NCBI GenBank assembly: GCA_023101885.1
Contig: JALPQD010000404.1
Coordinates: 1,580,470-1,644,469, forward strand
Direction: 5' to 3'
Length of the DNA: 64,000 nt
Source: Typhlomys cinereus
Lineage: Eukaryota > Chordata > Mammalia > Rodentia > Platacanthomyidae
Of the stretch, positions 23,629 to 35,819 are shown piece by piece. The notes below the pieces were generated by a model. That model worked only from the letters and a program-made list of their open reading frames with translations, made no database searches and was not told the origin of the DNA. Position numbers and translations under genes: made by a program. Positions within the stretch are counted from its first letter, which is position 1. Every line of letters begins with the position of its first letter.

Positions 23629-24130
23629 GAAAACTTACTTTTTTTTAAGGATCACTATCTAAGTGAGTAGTTTATTTCCTTGACATTATTTTAGTTCTTT
23701 GTATACTCTGGATAGTATTCCTCACTCATATACACAGTTAGGGAACATTTTCTCTCATTCCTTTTGCTGCATTAACGATGTCTCTTGTTGAACAGAATTT
23801 TTTTTTTCAATTTCATGTTGAATGTTGGTCTTCTTTCCTGTGAATTTTAGGGGTCAGTCAGCTTCAATGTACTTCACATTTTTTTCTTTTGAGAATTTTA
23901 TAGTTTCAGATCTACCATTGAGGTTTACGATCAATTTGGAGTTAATTTTCATGCAGGGTGACAGATAAGGCTCAAGTTCCATTCTTCTCCATGTAGATAT
24001 CCAATTTTGCCACCATCATTTGTTGAAGATTCTGTCCTTTATCCATCCAGATTTTTTGGCATCTATGTCAAATATTAATTTACTGTAGGTTTATTTACAT
24101 CAGGGTCTTCAATTCTAATCCATTGAAATG

Positions 24131-24743
24131 TATCTCAGAGAACCAAAAAAACCTACAATATTCACCTGGAACCAGATTAGCCAAACCTCTCCCCATCCTA
24201 AAAGTCAGGAAATCTTGCGGAACAGGGGCAGCAAGATTGTAAGAGCCTAAAGATGGGGACAAACAACAATATGCAAAATACTCCATAAAAATGAGGGCTG
24301 TAGCAGCCAGGATATAGCCAGAGTGTGATTGGACTTTTCCTGACCTGCACAATGGCTGACATGTCATCAACCCCCCAAAGTCTAGCAGGGATCACAGGAG
24401 AGAAGGCTTTCAGGTAGTGTGATCCCCAGAAGCAAGGCTTTAAACAGTCATAATAGATTTCCCATGTTAGTGGACAGCACAAAATGGAGCTCTGGGCTAT
24501 GCCACTATGTCCTGAGTTGTCACTAGTGTAGAAGACTTATAGGAAGGTTTAGAACCCACATAAAAGGATGCTCTGAGCAATGGGAGGGAGGAAGCTGGAG
24601 GCCCAGGGAGAGGGGGAGGGAATGATGGTAGGAAGGAGTGAGGATGTATAGAGGGAAGAATGAGCAATGGAAGACGTTGAGGTAGAGGAGGAGAATGGAG
24701 AGGGGGTACCTATTGAACCTGTATGATTAGGCAAAATAAAGTG

Positions 24744-24747
<4 letters not shown>
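24131..24747 (+). mobile_element. L1 3' UTR (older subfamily)
   Basis: + strand L1 3' UTR blocks ('ttcacctggaaccagattag', 'gcaagattgtaagagcctaa'), a purine-rich tract (24590-24710) and 'tacctattgaacctgtatg' before the A-rich end. It abuts the old L1 (-) head to head. Confidence 0.85.

Positions 24748-24774
<27 letters not shown>
24748..24774. repeat. (TA)n microsatellite
   Basis: TA repeats that replace or extend the L1 A-tail. Confidence 0.9.
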
Positions 24775-24777
<3 letters not shown>

Positions 24778-25403
24778 CTGAAAAAGATACTGAAAAAGTC
24801 TATACTAATATAAACACATTAACCAAAATGAATAAAAAATATAAAAGTTTGTCTTGTCCAATGATGCTCTGGAGATTCCTGTCATCCTCTGTCCCTTACT
24901 CCCTTTTGTAACATTTTAAAAATAAGGTGGAATACCCACATCGTTGACAAAGAATGGAAAATGTTCATAAATTAAATGATTACATGGTAACCAGACAAGC
25001 TCTCCAGGAACTCTACTGGCTTTCCTTCTGTCTTCAGCCAAAGGTAAGGTGAGTCATGGTTGCTGAACGTGGGTGAAGACCTTGGGGAGCATGCTGGCCT
25101 GCTTGCTCATTGGCACCCTGTCCCCAGGGCAGCTCAGTAAAAACCTACCACTTCCTCTGGAAGTGGGAGTGATGGTAACCAAAGGACCCACAGGTCCCAA
25201 AGATGATGGCACATGTCTGACAGAAAAGGTGTCCCAAGCATGGACAGGTGACTCCTACCTGCTAAGTCTCAGTGCAGCAGGCATGTATTGTCATCTCATC
25301 AAGCCCTTTCCATCTCTGCACAAGGGGGACAAGTGAGAAATGGAGCTCCTGCCATGACCAGAGTGCTAGGGAGGTCCATCTTTTCTTTGCCTCAGTAACT
25401 CTC
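24775..25403. other. Unassigned DNA with an 87-codon open frame
   Basis: Less A/T-rich than its surroundings. An open frame at 25073-25336 (+) begins with a hydrophobic stretch (MLACLLIGTL) but has no domain I recognise and no visible exon context. It could be remnant retroviral or unique sequence. I assign no function. Confidence 0.3.
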
Positions 25404-25982
25404 TGAAAGACCCCCGGTCTTTCAGTCAGGAATGAGGCCACCAAGAGAAAGACCAAGACCATTCTCCCTTCAATAGCATGAGGTTTTATTTAATGACGCG
25501 CCGGGCGGCTCCAGCAACCTCTCACGCAGGAGAGACTGAAGCGGCCCCTAGCGACTGAAGCAAGGGGTTTATAAAGGGGTTTTGGGTGGGGGGGTTTCAT
25601 TGGTCAGCAAGAGTCCAGGCCTCTGTAATTGATGCTGTCTACCTGCTTAACTGCAGAAAGTTTGCTCCAGATGGCAATTATGCTATTAACAGAATTTTTT
25701 TGCAAGACTTGCTTTCCCTAGGGCTAGTCATCTTGAGGTTACAGTCTGTTTTCCCATCACTAAGGGTTACAGCTCCTTTTCCCATCACCAGGGGTTTCAA
25801 GGGCAGGGAGGGAAGTAGCAAGGTGCATAGTTTTAGACAATGGCTAGCAGTAGCTACGCTTGAATAGCTATGAGCAATAGCTAACTATAGCTATGCCTGA
25901 ACAGCTATGAGCAAATATCTACACTGTGGGCCTGGACTGGCCCGTTCTGTGAATTTTAGGGCGAGGGTCTCAGGGTCCCACA
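25404..25982 (-). mobile_element. Solo LTR of a gammaretrovirus-like (ERV1) endogenous retrovirus
   Basis: On the - strand it runs TG...CA, starting TGTGGGACCC (25982) and ending GGGGGTCTTTCA (25404), the typical U5 end of gammaretroviruses. A 5-base repeat ctctc at 25399-25403 and 25983-25987 could be the target duplication, though it is low in complexity. Promoter parts read in order: CCAAT (25603-25599), TATAAA (25574-25569), then a poly(A) signal AATAAA (25490-25485). No internal viral sequence is attached on the left side, so it looks like a solo LTR left by recombination. Confidence 0.72.
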
Positions 25983-26625
25983 CTCTCCTGCCCCACAACT
26001 CTTCTGCCCTGTTTGGTCAATATCTTCCTATGGTTTGTACCTCAGCTTCATGGAGGTTCTAGGCAGTTTTAGAGCAGCCATGATTGAGTAGTCTCTGAAG
26101 GTCTTGGAAAGCATCCCCCACTTCTCAGATTACCCTGTAAGAACACCTTCTGCAGCTAGGGAGGACCTGACTACAATCCTCCACACAATAAGGTGGTGAA
26201 CTATCAGCAACCTTTGTTTATGAAAAGATATGGAGATTAGTCTGCCAAAGCAGACAAATAAATCCATCAAAAAAAAAACAACCCCTCCTTGAGGTGCACC
26301 CAAAATCAACTGGGTGGGGCACTAATGTGAGTTAACCAATGAAGAAAAACCTTTTTTTCCTGGGCTTGCCTAAGTGTAGAAATATACCTGACCTTTGCAA
26401 CCATCTTTGGCATCTGCCCCTCATGGCACCCCATGTCTGGAGTCCCTAAGTACCGTTTTTTTTCCTCTCCTCTAATAAACTCTACCTTAATCCTACTTGG
26501 AACACAAAAACCCAGCTGAACAGGCAGTACTGAAGGCACCTAGGGAAGTCCCTCTCACGCAGAAATAGCTGAAGCAGCCAGAGTCTCAACAGAGCCTGGC
26601 CTCTGGGAGTGCTTGGTGTTTCAGG
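25983..26625 (+). mobile_element. ERV1 remnant: 3' coding tail plus LTR-like region
   Basis: 26040-26330 (+) aligns by eye with the - strand of 57650-57860 in the ERV at the right of the window, including 'aaaatcaactgggt' and the 'cccccact' block. It is therefore the region just before a 3' LTR. An LTR-like stretch with AATAAA (26474-26479) follows to about 26620. No reading frame survives. The LTR borders are uncertain, and 26550-26580 resembles part of the neighbouring solo LTR read in the same direction, so orientation of the last part is doubtful. Confidence 0.45.
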
Positions 26626-26751
26626 GGTAAAAAGGTATTTCATGAAACCTGAAGGATTCCATGTATTATTCTGCAAATGGAAGGATATAAATCTAGATCC
26701 TAATATAATGGTACAGCGTCTAAATATGTTATAATTACTTGAACCATTTCT

Positions 26752-27065
26752 TTTTAAAAATATATTTTATTCATTTATTCATTTGTGTGCATGTATATGT
26801 GAGTGTATGTATGTGTGTGTGTGTTTATCAGAGGACACTGTGTGTATCTATGTAAGGTAAAGGGTGACTTTGGGAAACATCCTGAATTGCTTCTACCTAG
26901 TTGTGCTTCACTCTGAAATTTTCCAGGTTTTGCCCACCAGTGCCAGAAATGTAGGCTGCCACCTATTCTGCCTGGCATATTTACTTGGGACATGGGATCC
27001 AAACTCATGACCTTCTGCTTGCAAGGCAGAAGAATCTGAACCCCTTGAGCCATCTCTCCAGCCCC
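26752..27065 (-). mobile_element. tRNA-derived SINE with B2-like head
   Basis: A perfect 16-base target-site duplication (tacttgaaccatttct) lies at 26736-26751 and 27066-27081. On the - strand the head begins ggggctggagagatggctca, with the A box at 27052-27041 and the B box at 27006-26994. It ends in a CA-rich, A-rich tail (GT-rich on + at about 26790-26826). It is the same family as the SINE at 12997. Confidence 0.88.
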
Positions 27066-27081
27066 TACTTGAACCATTTCT

Positions 27082-28281
27082 AAACTGATGGATAAAGAAC
27101 TTCTGTCCACATGTTTTTGCTACTAGAAAAATTACTTCAAGAACTCCAGAATATTCAAGTCTAAAAGAAACTGGTGAGTACTTCAGTCATGAATTAGGAG
27201 CTGCAGAGAAACACTAACGCAGGACAGAAGACTGTTCTAGCAAGTCACAGATCAGGAGCTCCAGGAGTGCAGCTTTGGTGAATCTCACCCCTGGTGAGTG
27301 AAGGCTTTTTGGTGATGTAATTGCTTTGGAATCATCCCTCCCACTGTATGCAAACCCACCCATATTTTTCTAAGTAATCCCTGTAAACTTGTTGCTTCAA
27401 AAACTTTAAAAAAAAAAAGCTTAAGTAGAAAATAAGCATGGGGATCTGCTGGTGAGGACCAGAGTGACTACAAAGAGATGACTTATGAAAATCTCAAAGA
27501 AATAAAAATATGTGGTCTTTTGGTGCCTCCTGATGGTGGAGATTGGTACTATATAATGTGAGACATCCAGACCACCATTAAACCCAACTCAGTGGTCCAC
27601 AGATACAGAGAGATATAAAGACAGAAGGGACAGGGAATGGGGGAGAAAGGAAGAAAGGAGGGGAACAGGGAGGCAGCATGGAAAGAAACTCATTTTTTTG
27701 CTGAAAATAAAAATTAACAAGTTAAAACATAAACCAAATTGATGTCACAAAGGAATTGCTTTTCTCTATGTGTTATTCGTTCAAACACACTCATCATATA
27801 GAGTAATGTAATTAAGAATCTTTCTTAACTGTATACTAAAAGCAGGTAAGAGCAAGATGTTAATTGCAGTTACCTAGTGAAAGGTTGTGGTAGTGTTGTT
27901 GTTTGTTTTGGTGCACATTCATCATCAATCATATGTTAACTAGAACACAAACAGTTGTGACCTCATGGAGACACTCCTGGGTCAAGAGAGGGTATGTATG
28001 TTGCAGCAGAGACTCAAATAGATATAGGTACATGTCCATAGGCTCTAGTCTGCTTATTCCCAAGTACCTTTAGGAGAAATCTCTGAGCTGTTTTTAGGAT
28101 CCTTTGCACTGAGGTAAGTGTTGCCCTCTTAAGGCCTGCCAGTTTTGTGGACCATCTCTGTTTGGAAAGTCCCTTGCTGCTGTTCTTCCTCTAGCCATCA
28201 GGTGCCTGCACAGCACAGGAAATAATATGCTTAGTATCAACAGACAGTTATGCTGTTACTAAATTGGGACAGGTGAGTGTA

Positions 28282-28335
<54 letters not shown>

Positions 28336-29543
28336 AAAACATTTATGACTTTCATGCAGCCATATTATTGAAATAATTTTACTTACATTTTGAAAAATGC
28401 ATGCATGCATATAATATATTTTGGTCATATTTACATTAGTTCTTTTCTCATCTCATAACACACCACTTATATCCCTGCTTCTTAGAGCACATAATTCACA
28501 GATTTGCATATCATTTAAAAATAAACCTATTGTGATTCAGATTGATCTTTTGTGCATTGGTAAGTGGATATTTACTAGTTCATCTGTAGGTAATATTGGT
28601 TACACCATTTAATAAAAGCCATGCACACTCATCCTGTCTTCTGGTCAGCATGGCTGCTTTTCTTCTACTAAGTCATACCTGGGAAAAAAAATTGTCACTA
28701 TCTAGTGTACTATATCTACATTCTGTGAAAGGTAGTCAGCAAACAGGAAAGTTCTACATAAGTTATTACTTGGTTTCTCCATATTACATTATCAAGATAG
28801 TGTATCGATTTCAAAGATACTATTTCTGTAATACTTTTAGTACTACATTACAAGTATCCTTCATTTGGTTCCTAAGCCTCAAATTTCTTATAAATAGTAC
28901 TTATACAGTAGATGTAAGCTGTAGTAAATGACATCAAGAGATTTTAGATTCTCTCACCTAAACAAGCCATGCAATAATAATGAAAGAAACTTCTAGTATG
29001 TATCATCATGATAGAAATCTCCACAGAGCTAAACCAAAAAGACATGTCTTCAAAACTGAGAATATGGATTCTAAAATCAAACTTATTTTTCTTTGGTGTT
29101 ATAGTATGGAATTCTCAAAATACTTTATTAGCTAAAAGATCATGTCTTTGGGACAATAAATAAATGACGTTTGTGAGAGCTTTCTGGGAAATAAGGCATG
29201 AATAATAAGATTTTATACATTTAAATATAGATGTATGCATAAGAGAGAAGGGAAAACCAAATGGTGCAACAGTTACTGAAATGAATATCATTTTCTGAAA
29301 TGGTGAGGAAATGTGAAGAAATTGAGACACTTACAAAATGCATGATTTTAAGTGAATGAGAGAACTCCAAGTTGGCAAAGTTTAGGACTGTAAGATAGTG
29401 ACTGAATAAAGTGATGTTTAGATTTAGAGAAAAGGAAGGAGCCCAGTGTCCACTGATCCAGTAACAGATAAATATTTTTGTTGTATTTCATCATAGATCA
29501 ACAATGTTGGCATAATCAACTATAAATGGGATGCTTTCATTCC
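27082..29543. other. Mostly unique DNA, no gene seen
   Basis: 27430-27720 has a purine-rich stretch followed by A/T-rich sequence and may be a very old L1 3' end. A 111-codon open frame at 28596-28931 (+) has no recognisable motif and A/T-biased composition. Nothing here is convincing as a gene. Confidence 0.45.
28286..28332. repeat. (GT)n microsatellite
   Basis: About 47 bases of GT repeats. Confidence 0.97.
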
Positions 29544-29557
29544 ATGATTTTTTAATT

Positions 29558-29987
29558 TTTTTATTTATTTTTTCCACTCATACAAACTTAAGAGGAACCC
29601 CATTCCCCTCCCTCCCTCCACCCCCTCCTTGATCCCCTCACTCCTTCTCCCCTTTTTCCCTTCCTTTCCCCCCTCCCTCCCTTTCTCCCAGTGCCCCCTC
29701 CCCCACATTCCTGGAGCATCCTCTAGTGTGCATGTCAAACTTCCCTCTGGGTCTTCCTCTCTGATGAGGTGTAAGGACTCAGTAGCATTGCCTAGAGCTC
29801 TTTCTTGTGTTCCCCTTTAGTACAGGAACACTATTGTGGCTGTTAATCCTTTGCCTCTAATGATCCTAGTGCCTGTGATCCATGCTAGACCTTAGGAGGT
29901 CAATGACATGTTGGTCATTATGCAGGTCATGCAAAGTCCTATTATGATTACTTCGGCCCTAACTTATGTGGAGTGCCTTGCATATCT
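29558..29987 (-). mobile_element. Young L1 3' UTR inserted in the tail of another L1
   Basis: The - strand carries a complete recent L1 3' UTR end with an A-tail at 29558-29580. The 14-base repeat atgattttttaatt at 29544-29557 and 29988-30001 is a likely target-site duplication. The element therefore landed at the A-tail boundary of the L1 that follows at 30002. Confidence 0.82.
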
Positions 29988-30001
29988 ATGATTTTTTAAT
30001 T

Positions 30002-32165
30002 AATTAATTAATTTATTTTCCCCAATCATACAAGCTCAATAGGTACCCCAGTCCTCTCCTCATTCCATCCTTCCCCAGTTCCCCTTGCACCCTCCCCCCT
30101 TTCCCCTTCCTTTCATCCCCTCCCTCCCCTTCTCCCAGTGCCTCCAACTTCCTCCTCCTATCCCATGGGGCATCCTTTTGGGTGAATGCTGACCTTCTCT
30201 CTGAGTCCTCCACTCTAATGAGGTGTAAGGACTCAGTGGCATTGCCCAGAGCCCTTTCTTGGGCTCCCCTTCAGTATGGGAGCACTATTATTACTGTTAA
30301 TCCCTTGCCTCTAAGGATCCTTGTGCCTGTGATCCATGATAGACTTTGAGGGGTTGTTGACATGTCAGTTATTGTGCATGTCATGCAAAGTCCGATTATG
30401 GTACTGTGGTTCTAACTTGTATGGAGCATCTTGCATATCATTGGTCCTCCCCATCTTTAGGCTGTTACAATCTTGCCGCCCCCTCTTCCTTCTGCAAGTT
30501 TCCCTGAGCTTCAGGATGGGGAGAGATTTGGCTGGTCTGTTTCCAGGTGATTAATGTAGGGTCTCTGGTGTTCTGAATTATGGTTTGTTGTTGTTTTCAG
30601 TTTTGCTTTTCCTGCACCACTCTTAGCTCCATCATGATTGGTGTTGGAGGTACCTCTTAACCAAAGATAAAACGCTGTTTAAATGAACATCTTACTGTAA
30701 GATGAGATTCAAAGGTACATGGAATATGAGTAAGAGACCACAGTGAGGGGGTGGTCAGTGTTCCATTTGCAGGATTGTTACCATCTATCTGCCAGTCTCT
30801 ACACCCTTTCTGATTGGTGAGATCAAAACTCCTCATTCAGAAGTCACCAAGAAGGAAAGTGATAGTGAGCTTCATCAGATGTCTCGGTACTTACTTGCAA
30901 TACTAGATGGTGAACTATTTTCTCTACAAAAGCATGATCCCCTCTCTCCTTATATCTGGGGAGCCCTTCATCCACTTCATTCCTGTTTATAATCTTTGTG
31001 ATTATTGTAGGTATTATAGAGATTTATATTTGAATATGTCATTAAGTGGGTTTGGTACTAGGACCCTTCTATTAGGGAGTACATATAGTGTTTAATTTTC
31101 TATGTATGAGATACTTCACACATATTTTTTCGAATTCCATCCATTTCCCAGCAAATTTCATTAACTCATCTTTTTTATGGCTGAGTAGTATTCCATTACA
31201 TAAATATACCACATTTTCCTTATCCACTTGTCAACTGTTGGGCATTTGGGTTGATTCCATGACTTGCCATTGTAAATAGTGCTGCTATGAACATGGTCGT
31301 GTTTGTGTCAGGGAGGTGAATGTTTGCTTTATGGGGGATTATTTCCAGAAGTGGAATAGCAGGGTCACATGGCATTTCAATCATTAACTTTTTTAAGAAT
31401 CGCCAGACTGATCGCCAGAGTGGTTGTACAAGCCTGCCTTCCCCCCAGCAATGTAGGAGAGTTCCCTTCACGCCACATCCTTTCTAGCATTTGGTGTTGT
31501 TTGTATTGTAGATTTTTGCCATCCTGACCAGTGTGACATGATATCTCAAGGAGGTTTTGATTTGCATTTCCCTGATGGCTAAGGATGTGGAGCATTTTTT
31601 AAGATATTTGTTAGACATTTCAATTTTGTCCCTGGTAAATTATCTTTTGAGTTCCAAGGCCCATTTTTTTAATTGGGCCATTTGTTTCTTTGGTTTTTAG
31701 TTTTCTAAGTTCTTTGTGCTCTCTGGATAATAGAGCTCTACCAGATAAGTGGTTAGTGAAGATTTGCTCTTATTCTGTGAGTTGTCTCTTTGCTCAGTTT
31801 ACAATGTCTTTATTTGAACAGGAACTCTTAATTTCATAAGATCCCATTTGTTGACTGTTGGTTCTAGTAACTGTGCTATTGGATTTTTGTTTAGGAACTG
31901 CTGGCCTAACACAATTAGCTCTAGGGGGTTACCTACTCTTTCAACTTGGGTTTTTACAATCTCTGACCTTGGACTTATTAATGTCCTTGTACATTTTGTG
32001 ATTGATATTTGTGCATGGTGACAAGTACAGATCCAGTTTTAGTCTTCTGCATGTGGATATCCAGTTTCTCCAGTATCATTTCTTGAAGATGCTGGCCTTT
32101 TTCCATTGAGATTTATAGACCCCTTTGTAAAAATCAAATGGTTGAAATTGTGTGGGCCTATATTT
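30002..32165 (-). mobile_element. L1, ORF2 C-terminal part and 3' UTR
   Basis: On the - strand: ORF2 C-terminal coding from about 32165 to 31080, with several frameshifts, then a ~1 kb 3' UTR. Recognisable protein blocks are MFIAALFTMASHGINPNAQ (31250-31300), MLERMWREG and the region before it. It ends in a TTAA-rich tail at 30000-30020. 5'-truncated. Confidence 0.9.
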
Positions 32166-32600
32166 GAAATTCTTATATACGCTTAAACTAGAAAATACAT
32201 AAGTTATAGGAATGAAGGGACTGGGGATAGAGGGAATTCAAAAGAAGGCAGGTAATTGAACACTTCCCTGGTGCTATAAATCAACCCAGATACCTGTAGG
32301 TAGATAAAACATTGGCCCTGGGAAGAAACATATTTACTATTAAACATAAATGCTTTTTAATAAGCTGCCAACAATACACTTCTCATTGTAGCCATTGAAA
32401 AGTGTCAGCACTCACACTAGAAATAGCCAAGTGCAATGGAAGAAAACCATAACTGTCCAAAGGAGAAATAAAAGTATCTGTGGATGGCTCATCCCTGATC
32501 AGGACATCTAAAATACCATGGAACCTAAAGTGCAGGAAATCTTGTGGAAGAGGGGCCAGTAAGAATGTAAGAGTCAGAGGAAAAAATAAGGTAGTGTAAG
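32166..32600 (+). mobile_element. Probable old L1 3' UTR
   Basis: 'agccaagtgcaatggaag' (32427) matches the old L1 at 9180, and 'caggaaatcttgtggaaga' with 'gtaagaatgtaagagtc' (32530-32580) matches L1 3' UTR blocks. Diverged and without a clear end. Confidence 0.5.
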
Positions 32601-33239
32601 ATAGTAGCTACTGTTCATTTCAGGATCATTCTACCCATGAACTTCACGTAACTCTATCTGCTTCCACTAGACTTCCGTATTGTAAACTTCTTTTTAAAAT
32701 TATTGTTGTGAGAAAATGTAATATCTCAGACGTGTACTATAGGTTGCCTGGCAACATTCTGCCATGGAACATCAAGATTCCATAAGACACACTGCTTCCC
32801 AGAGACCATTAGAGTTGCTATACTCTACAGTTTAACAATGGTGCACCTTCCTTATCCAGACTAGTTTGCAGGTACTAACTAGTGAAATCATGCTAGATGG
32901 AATGCAGTGGTTCATGCATATAGGGAAAGTAAAGATAGACTGTAGAACAGGCTAGACTGGAGAACATGAGTGGTGTGAAGTTTTGCAGGGGAGGGGTGAA
33001 TACTAGGCAGTGAAAAGACAAACTTATTGTTAATGTAATTTAGAAATACAGTTAATGTATAAAATTCACTTTGATGTTCAGAAAAAGATGTGAATGATTA
33101 CTCAGAAGATAGCACAGACATGCACATTAAACACAAATGCATCAAGAGTAGTGGCATTAGCAGACAAAAGTTCATGAAATGCAACTGAGATTTCAAATGT
33201 GCAAAACATGCATGGATACAGCTCAAAACATTATAGTAT
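32601..33239. other. No feature recognised
   Basis: Unique-looking sequence without open frames of interest. Confidence 0.5.
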
Positions 33240-33935
33240 ATTGGGAAAAATATGCCACATCTATATTTCTATGTCTGGCATAATCTGTTCAGCATAATTT
33301 TTTCAAACTCCATCCATTTACCAGTAAATTTCATTAATCCATTCTTTTTGGGATCTGCATACAATCCTATAGTGTATGTATACCACATTTTTCATTATCC
33401 ATTTGTTAACTATTGGGCATTTAGGTTGATTCCATGATTTTGCTATTGTGAATAGTGCTAGAATGAACATAGATGTACATCTATCCCTATTGTACATTGA
33501 GATAGTAATTGGGAATATTTCCAATAGGGCTATGGCTGGGTCAAATGGCATTTTACTTTTTACTTTTTTTCCAAATCATCATACTGATGTGCAGACCAGT
33601 AGATTATATTGACATCAGCTATATATAATTGCTCCATTCTGACTTCATTCACTTCAGAATTTGTTGTTTTATATGTTTTCAATTTTAGCCATTCTGATTG
33701 GCACTTGAATGATACCTCGGAATTGTTTCAATTTGCAAATCCCTAATAGCTATGGAGATGGATCATTTTTAAGGTACTTGTTGGCTATTTTCATTTCATT
33801 CTGGGAAAGTTCCTGTAAACTATCAAAGCCCATTTCTAATTGGACTTTTTTAACTCCTTGGTCTTTTAACTTTTTGAGATCTTTGTGAACTCTGGATAAT
33901 AGTCCATTATCAGATGTGTGGTTCGAATTGCAATT
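33240..33935 (-). mobile_element. Old L1, ORF2 C-terminal fragment
   Basis: The - strand translation keeps stretches such as [19 protein letters not shown] (33460-33400) and LLSRVHKDLKKL (33905-33870). It has many indels. It abuts the L1 (+) at 33960 head to head. Confidence 0.87.
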
Positions 33936-33989
33936 CAATAAACAATGAACAAAAGTCATTTTAATATGAGCAGATTACAAAATAATATC

Positions 33990-34751
33990 TACTCCTGTCC
34001 CTGGACCCCATACTAAACTGGACCCACTTCCTGCTCAGGTAAGGCCCTTAGACCACTCCCCAGGCACCAGGTCACCAGCTCCTCCCACCAGCCAGACTGA
34101 GGAGCACCATGTCTGCTCTGGCACTGGGAAAGGCCCCTAGGCCACGCCCCAGGTCCCAAGGGATCTGGAAATCACACTAGACACCCTCTCCTCCTGCCCC
34201 CAGATCCCAGACCACTCTCCTTGCCTCTCAGAATTCAACAGAGTCCAGAGAAGACCAAAGCAAAGCTCTAGGGGACAAACGCCAGTCCCCTAAAATCATA
34301 ACATCATGTGAGAATCTTCACATCCGCCTCAAAGATAAGTAAACGCCCTCTTTATTATCTTGTTCTCTTCAATTATTAGTCACCATAGTTTAACTTTTCC
34401 ATATAACCATCCCAAAACACATAAAACTTCAGGGACTACAAAATTCACTGTCACATATCACTAAGTAAAAAAAAAGTGCACTATCATACTAACCTTCACT
34501 CCCTGTCTACTAAACCTAATAGCCTGATCTAGGAATTAACAACAATACCACAGAAGCATACCCAACACTAAGACAAAAACTAGTAATAAATTCTCAGGAA
34601 TAGTAATGCCATCTAATTCAATTCAGTCAAAATCACATAGAAACTATAAGAAGGTCTTTAGAGATAAAATTACAATGCCAAGGTCACAGGACAAATCTAT
34701 GAGAAACAAAAACCAAGAAACAAATCTCCTACCAAAAGAATTAACCCAATA
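33990..34751 (+). promoter_or_regulatory. L1 5' UTR
   Basis: Sequence between the start of the element and ORF1. The first ~350 bases are GC-rich, with phrases shared with 12131-12440 and 55490-55700. L1 5' UTRs carry an internal promoter; activity cannot be judged from sequence. Confidence 0.65.
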
Positions 34752-35743
34752 ATGATAGATTCAAACCAGAACAAACTCACAGAAAATAGCCAAGAAAGCC
34801 ATACACAAGACAATGATTTTCAAAGATTGATCTTCATTATGATCAATACTATGAAAGATGCAATCCAAGAGGAGTTAAATAACCGCATCAACCACTTTGA
34901 ACAGGAATGCAACAGACACTTGGAGGAGATGAGAAAAACAGTTGAAGAAGAAAAAAAAAAAAGAGACATAGAGCAGTTAAAACAGTCTCAGGCAGAGTTT
35001 AAAATTGAACTAAAAAGCATGTTATCTTCAGTCCAGAACTCAACAGAGAGTCTTTTCAACAGGACTAATGAAGCAGAAAATAGAAAATCAGATGTTGAAG
35101 ACAAAGTAGAAGAACTAACCAGTTCAATGGAAGAGGATGTTAAAGCCAAAAAGATACTTGAGAGAAGTATTCAAGAGTTATGGGACACCCTGAAGAAGCC
35201 TAACATGCACATTCATGGAATACAGAACAAGAATCCCAAAATACCATACCTGCGGAAAATTTTCAAATTATCATGAAGGAAAACTTTCCTCATCTAAAGA
35301 AAGAGAGGCCCATCCAAATACAAGATGCATTCCACACCACAAACATATATGAGCAAATTAGAAACTTGCCAAGGCAAATAATGGTCAAAACATTCCACAT
35401 CTAAAACAAAGAAAAGGTGTTGAGAGTTTCAAGGGGAAAAAAAAAACAAGTCACTTTTAAAGGTAAACCTATTCAAATAACAAATGATTTTTCATTGGAA
35501 ATACTAAAAGCAAGAAAAGCTTGGAGAGATGTACTTCAAGTATTGAATGAGCAAAAATGTCAACCCAGGCTGACATATCTGGCAAAATTATCAGTCATGA
35601 CCAAGGGTGAAAAAAATTTTCCAGCACAAAGACAACTTGAAGGCTTACATGTCTACCAAACCAGGCCTTCAAAAATGACAGAAAAGATACTCAAGCTTGA
35701 GTTCAAGAACAAGCATATCCAGGAGGACAGAAGGGAAGTATAA
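34752..35743 (+). pseudogene. L1 ORF1 pseudogene (RNA-binding ORF1p)
   Basis: ORF1p coats L1 RNA as a trimer. The first 174 codons (34752-35276) are open. A charged N-terminal part leads into a heptad-like coiled coil rich in E, K and L (residues ~45-130), then ELWDTLKKPNMHIHGIQ, the start of the RRM domain. A one-base shift near 35230 changes the frame. The C-terminal domain continues in the second frame, with an in-frame TAA near 35402, to VSRGKKKQVTFKGKPIQ and ILKARKAWRDV, ending at the stop 35741-35743. Confidence 0.9.
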
Positions 35744-35819
35744 TACCACCAAAACCTACAAGCTAAATAATACATTTATAAAAACCACTAAACACAAAAA
35801 GGAATTAAAAGTAATTTCT

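Larger units (their letters stand above)
22886..24130 (-). mobile_element. Old L1 (ORF2 C-terminal half), interrupted
   Basis: The - strand sequence matches the L1 ORF2 C-terminal region (the 'cattatccattcacctactgttgg' area corresponds to the WNQPKCP region). It runs to the part before the PTEWEKI-type block at about 23750 and beyond to 24110. It is much more diverged than the L1s at 1-3940 or 9222-12440. It is split by a GT microsatellite (22895-22935) and by a younger L1 at 23379-23628. Confidence 0.85.

Noticed and set aside
25073..25336. 87-codon frame with a hydrophobic start as a secreted protein gene
   Set aside because: No exon structure, no recognisable domain and no promoter; kept only as unassigned sequence.
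28596..28931. 111-codon open frame as a gene
   Set aside because: A/T-biased, no domain, no splice or poly(A) context; open frames of this length are expected by chance in 64 kb.
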